Part shown: one piece after another, positions 62,184-64,000 of the stretch
How positions within the stretch are numbered: position 1 is the first letter of the stretch
Layout: each line of letters opens with the position of its first letter
Assembly (NCBI GenBank): GCA_963853835.1
Contig: OY970823.1
Span: 12,170,001 to 12,234,000 of the forward strand
Source of the DNA: Calendula officinalis
Lineage: Eukaryota > Streptophyta > Magnoliopsida > Asterales > Asteraceae
Direction of reading: 5' to 3'
DNA length: 64,000 nucleotides
Notes under the pieces: generated by a model
Database searches by the model: none
The model's input: only the letters and a program-made list of their open reading frames with translations
Told to the model about the DNA's origin: nothing
Program-made: the position numbers and the translations under genes

Positions 62184-64000
62184 AAAACAGTTTTTGAAGA
62201 AGAAGCACCAACACAACTCTGCATCTTTTTGCCCATCACATTATTGTCATCTTTCATATCTTGGGCAATACCATTATTATCAGAAGCAACATCATCAAAT
62301 AATAAGTCCGGATTAAGACCATAAACAGGACATTGGTCCCTAAACAAGTCAACCTGTCCAGTTGACCACTCCTTGACTTCTTCCCAATCCGGAATGGTTT
62401 TCTTCAATAAAGCTTTAAAAACTTCTGCTCTTTGATAATCATATATATGATATTTATCATCCCACCCATCCTCATAATCATTGTCATCATCACTAAGAAC
62501 ATCAATCTGATTTGAGGTAGAAATTATTTTCTCAGGAACCAAACTAGAGCTTTTACTATCATCACCTTTCTCCTTGTTTTTTCCAACATCTTCCACAACA
62601 GCATTAGACTGAGGTACTACATCCTTATGTTTTTCCACCGATTCTATCACTACAGCTGCATCTTTAAGTTTATTTTTCACAACATATTTGATATTACCCC
62701 AAATCTTCGTACCCTGGGCTTGCTTATTCTGCACTCCATAATTTTCACTAGCATTTCCATGAGTACTGTTCCTTTGATTATTACCTTTTTGATTATTTTG
62801 ATACCCTTTCTGAATAGAATTTCCTGTATTTAACCTGGTAAAAACAATTTTTCTCCCATTATTACCCTGATATTTATTAGAATTAATTTCCTTTCCCTTC
62901 TCTACTCTGTTCTTTTTACCAACAGTCTGGAATCCTTCTTCATCATCATCCACAGCACCTTTTTCCTTATTACTTTCTTTGCACAGCTTCTTTGAGTGGC
63001 CAAAAACTTTACAGAATGTACACAAAGGAGGTTTCCATTGATACGAAACATTCAAATTAATAATTTTCCCTGGGTTAGGCCCAATATCAGGGTAAGCCAA
63101 TTCCAGATCATCTGGCAACTCTGAAAGAGCATCTGCTTCAACTAAAACTCTTGCATATCCCATCCTTCCCGACCTATTCAAGCACCTATTTTGTGTCATT
63201 TTATCCATAACAATAGGTCTTCCAATACCACTAAAAATCTTTCCAAGCCCAGTTCCATACCACATTTCAATTGGAACAACATGAACACAAACCCATAAAG
63301 AAATCTTTGAAGGCTCAATTTTTTGAAGACACACACCAGGCTCCGATTTGCAAACTACCAAAGGAACATTATCAACCAACCAAGTACCATTTTCCAAAAC
63401 AGCTTCCATTCCTTTTTCACTTCTAAACTTAAAGAAGAAAAAACCAGCCCCATTTTTAGAGACATCAACCAAATCATGGGATCTCCACATTCTTCTCAAA
63501 CTAGAATTAACTTTGACAAAATCCATTGAAGTACCCACAAAATAACCATAAAGAGTCAAAGAAAATGAAGCCTTCACATGCTTCATATCTTCTGGGGACA
63601 TCGAGATTCTTTTTTTTCCACTTTCCAACAGTTTAGGAGGGAAAAATCCCATTTTCAGATCTTCAATTTCATTACCTTTTTTTAGCATATCAGCAAAAGT
63701 AACACTACCTCCAACATTTTTATTCCAAACATTAGGTTGCTTAGCAGGCATTTTAGATATAGGATTCTGCTCAACTCCATCCTTTCCTAGATTCAACTCA
63801 TGAACAACTTTTCTAGAATCAACATCAGATTCCATATCCACATCATCACCACTTACCTGGACTGAATCATCATTTACTGAAACCAAAGCATCAATGACTG
63901 TATTATCTATTACATCATTGTTTATAACCAGGGATGTTACAGGATTTCCATCCTTCTCCAAACCCAACCCAGCTTCACAATGAGTAGGATAATAAACTGC
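62180..64000 (-). CDS. LINE ORF1 protein, C-terminal 606 codons (DUF4283, zinc knuckle)
   Basis: The frame is open from the window edge (codon 64000-63998) to the TGA at 62180-62182; no start codon needs to be assumed inside the window. The protein binds element RNA and chaperones retrotransposition. Order of features: an acidic, disordered N-terminal stretch; a linker with VWNKN; DUF4283 (about 63120-63580) with FSLTLYGYFVGTSMDF and the WVCVHVVPIEMWY segment; a zinc knuckle C-x2-C-x4-H-x4-C (CTFCKVFGHSKKLC, about 62982-63024); then a ~270-residue basic and Asn/Gln-rich tail, ending acidic (DDDNDYEDGWDDKY). The segment upstream (AVYYPTHCEAG at the edge) matches AVCNPTH in copy 1, so the ~400-residue N-terminal extension of that copy is probably present here too, outside the window. 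The stop overlaps the ORF2 ATG as ATGA. Confidence 0.92.
   Translation of the reverse strand, partial: AVYYPTHCEAGLGLEKDGNPVTSLVINNDVIDNTVIDALVSVNDDSVQVSGDDVDMESDVDSRKVVHELNLGKDGVEQNPISKMPAKQPNVWNKNVGGSVTFADMLKKGNEIEDLKMGFFPPKLLESGKKRISMSPEDMKHVKASFSLTLYGYFVGTSMDFVKVNSSLRRMWRSHDLVDVSKNGAGFFFFKFRSEKGMEAVLENGTWLVDNVPLVVCKSEPGVCLQKIEPSKISLWVCVHVVPIEMWYGTGLGKIFSGIGRPIVMDKMTQNRCLNRSGRMGYARVLVEADALSELPDDLELAYPDIGPNPGKIINLNVSYQWKPPLCTFCKVFGHSKKLCKESNKEKGAVDDDEEGFQTVGKKNRVEKGKEINSNKYQGNNGRKIVFTRLNTGNSIQKGYQNNQKGNNQRNSTHGNASENYGVQNKQAQGTKIWGNIKYVVKNKLKDAAVVIESVEKHKDVVPQSNAVVEDVGKNKEKGDDSKSSSLVPEKIISTSNQIDVLSDDDNDYEDGWDDKYHIYDYQRAEVFKALLKKTIPDWEEVKEWSTGQVDLFRDQCPVYGLNPDLLFDDVASDNNGIAQDMKDDNNVMGKKMQSCVGASSSKTVL

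Larger units (their letters stand above)
57512..64000 (-). mobile_element. LINE (L1-type), copy 2, lacking both extreme ends
   Basis: This is a non-LTR retrotransposon on the minus strand. In element order it has ORF1 (64000 down to 62180, already open at the window edge), ORF2 with endonuclease, reverse transcriptase and zf-RVT region (62183 to 58490), and a ~980-base 3' region ending at the satellite (57512). There are no LTRs. ORF1 is intact as far as seen. ORF2 has one frameshift and two in-frame stops, so this copy is dead for autonomous movement. No poly(A) tail or target duplication is visible at 57512: the plus strand goes straight from satellite GTTCAA into CCACTAAAATTTC. The 3' end is therefore truncated or was cut by growth or recombination of the array. 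Confidence 0.92.

Overview
The window looks like repeat-rich heterochromatin of a flowering plant. No host protein gene, rRNA or tRNA gene was recognised. Signs of a plant are: L1-type LINEs whose ORF1 carries a DUF4283 domain and a CX2CX4HX4C zinc knuckle; a reverse transcriptase followed by the zf-RVT region; and an LTR element primed by the plant initiator tRNA-Met (TGGTATCAGAGC). The style of the LTR and of the LINE reminds me of Asteraceae, but that is recall and not proof.

Layout. 1-1877: 5' part of a LINE on the minus strand, with an ORF1 that stays open for 577 codons to the left window edge. 1878-11216 and 21572-57511: about 45 kb of one tandem satellite family, interrupted once. 11217-21571: a young, non-autonomous LTR retrotransposon on the minus strand, with two 3,399-bp LTRs and a 5-bp target duplication (GGTAC). 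57512-64000: a second LINE of the same family and orientation, with ORF1 open to the right edge, ORF2 broken by one frameshift and two in-frame stops, and a 3' end that stops at the satellite without a poly(A) tail.

The satellite is hierarchical. A core of about 45 bp builds an 89-bp module (A) and a 47-bp module (B). A+B gives 136 bp, and a 77-bp insert gives 213-bp variants. Seven such modules make a 1,059-bp block (half 1) and nine make a 1,455-bp block (half 2). Together they form a 2,514-bp higher-order repeat (HOR). Different stretches of the array use different combinations: 2,514/2,301 bp on the left, 1,455 bp at 22-25 kb, about 1,407 bp at 25-30 kb, a near-identical 5.1/5.25-kb tandem duplication at 33-43 kb, and 1,059-bp blocks alternating with a diverged 1.6-2.2-kb block at 43.6-57 kb. 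These lengths add up almost to the base, so the array reads as a record of in-register unequal exchange.

Order of events (inference): the satellite spread and was homogenised in several local waves; LINEs became joined to both of its edges; the LTR element inserted recently, since only two differences between its LTRs were seen by eye. The array is a candidate centromeric or pericentromeric satellite, but nothing in the sequence alone proves that role. The many 60-107-codon open frames in the satellite are by-products of repetition and are not annotated as genes.
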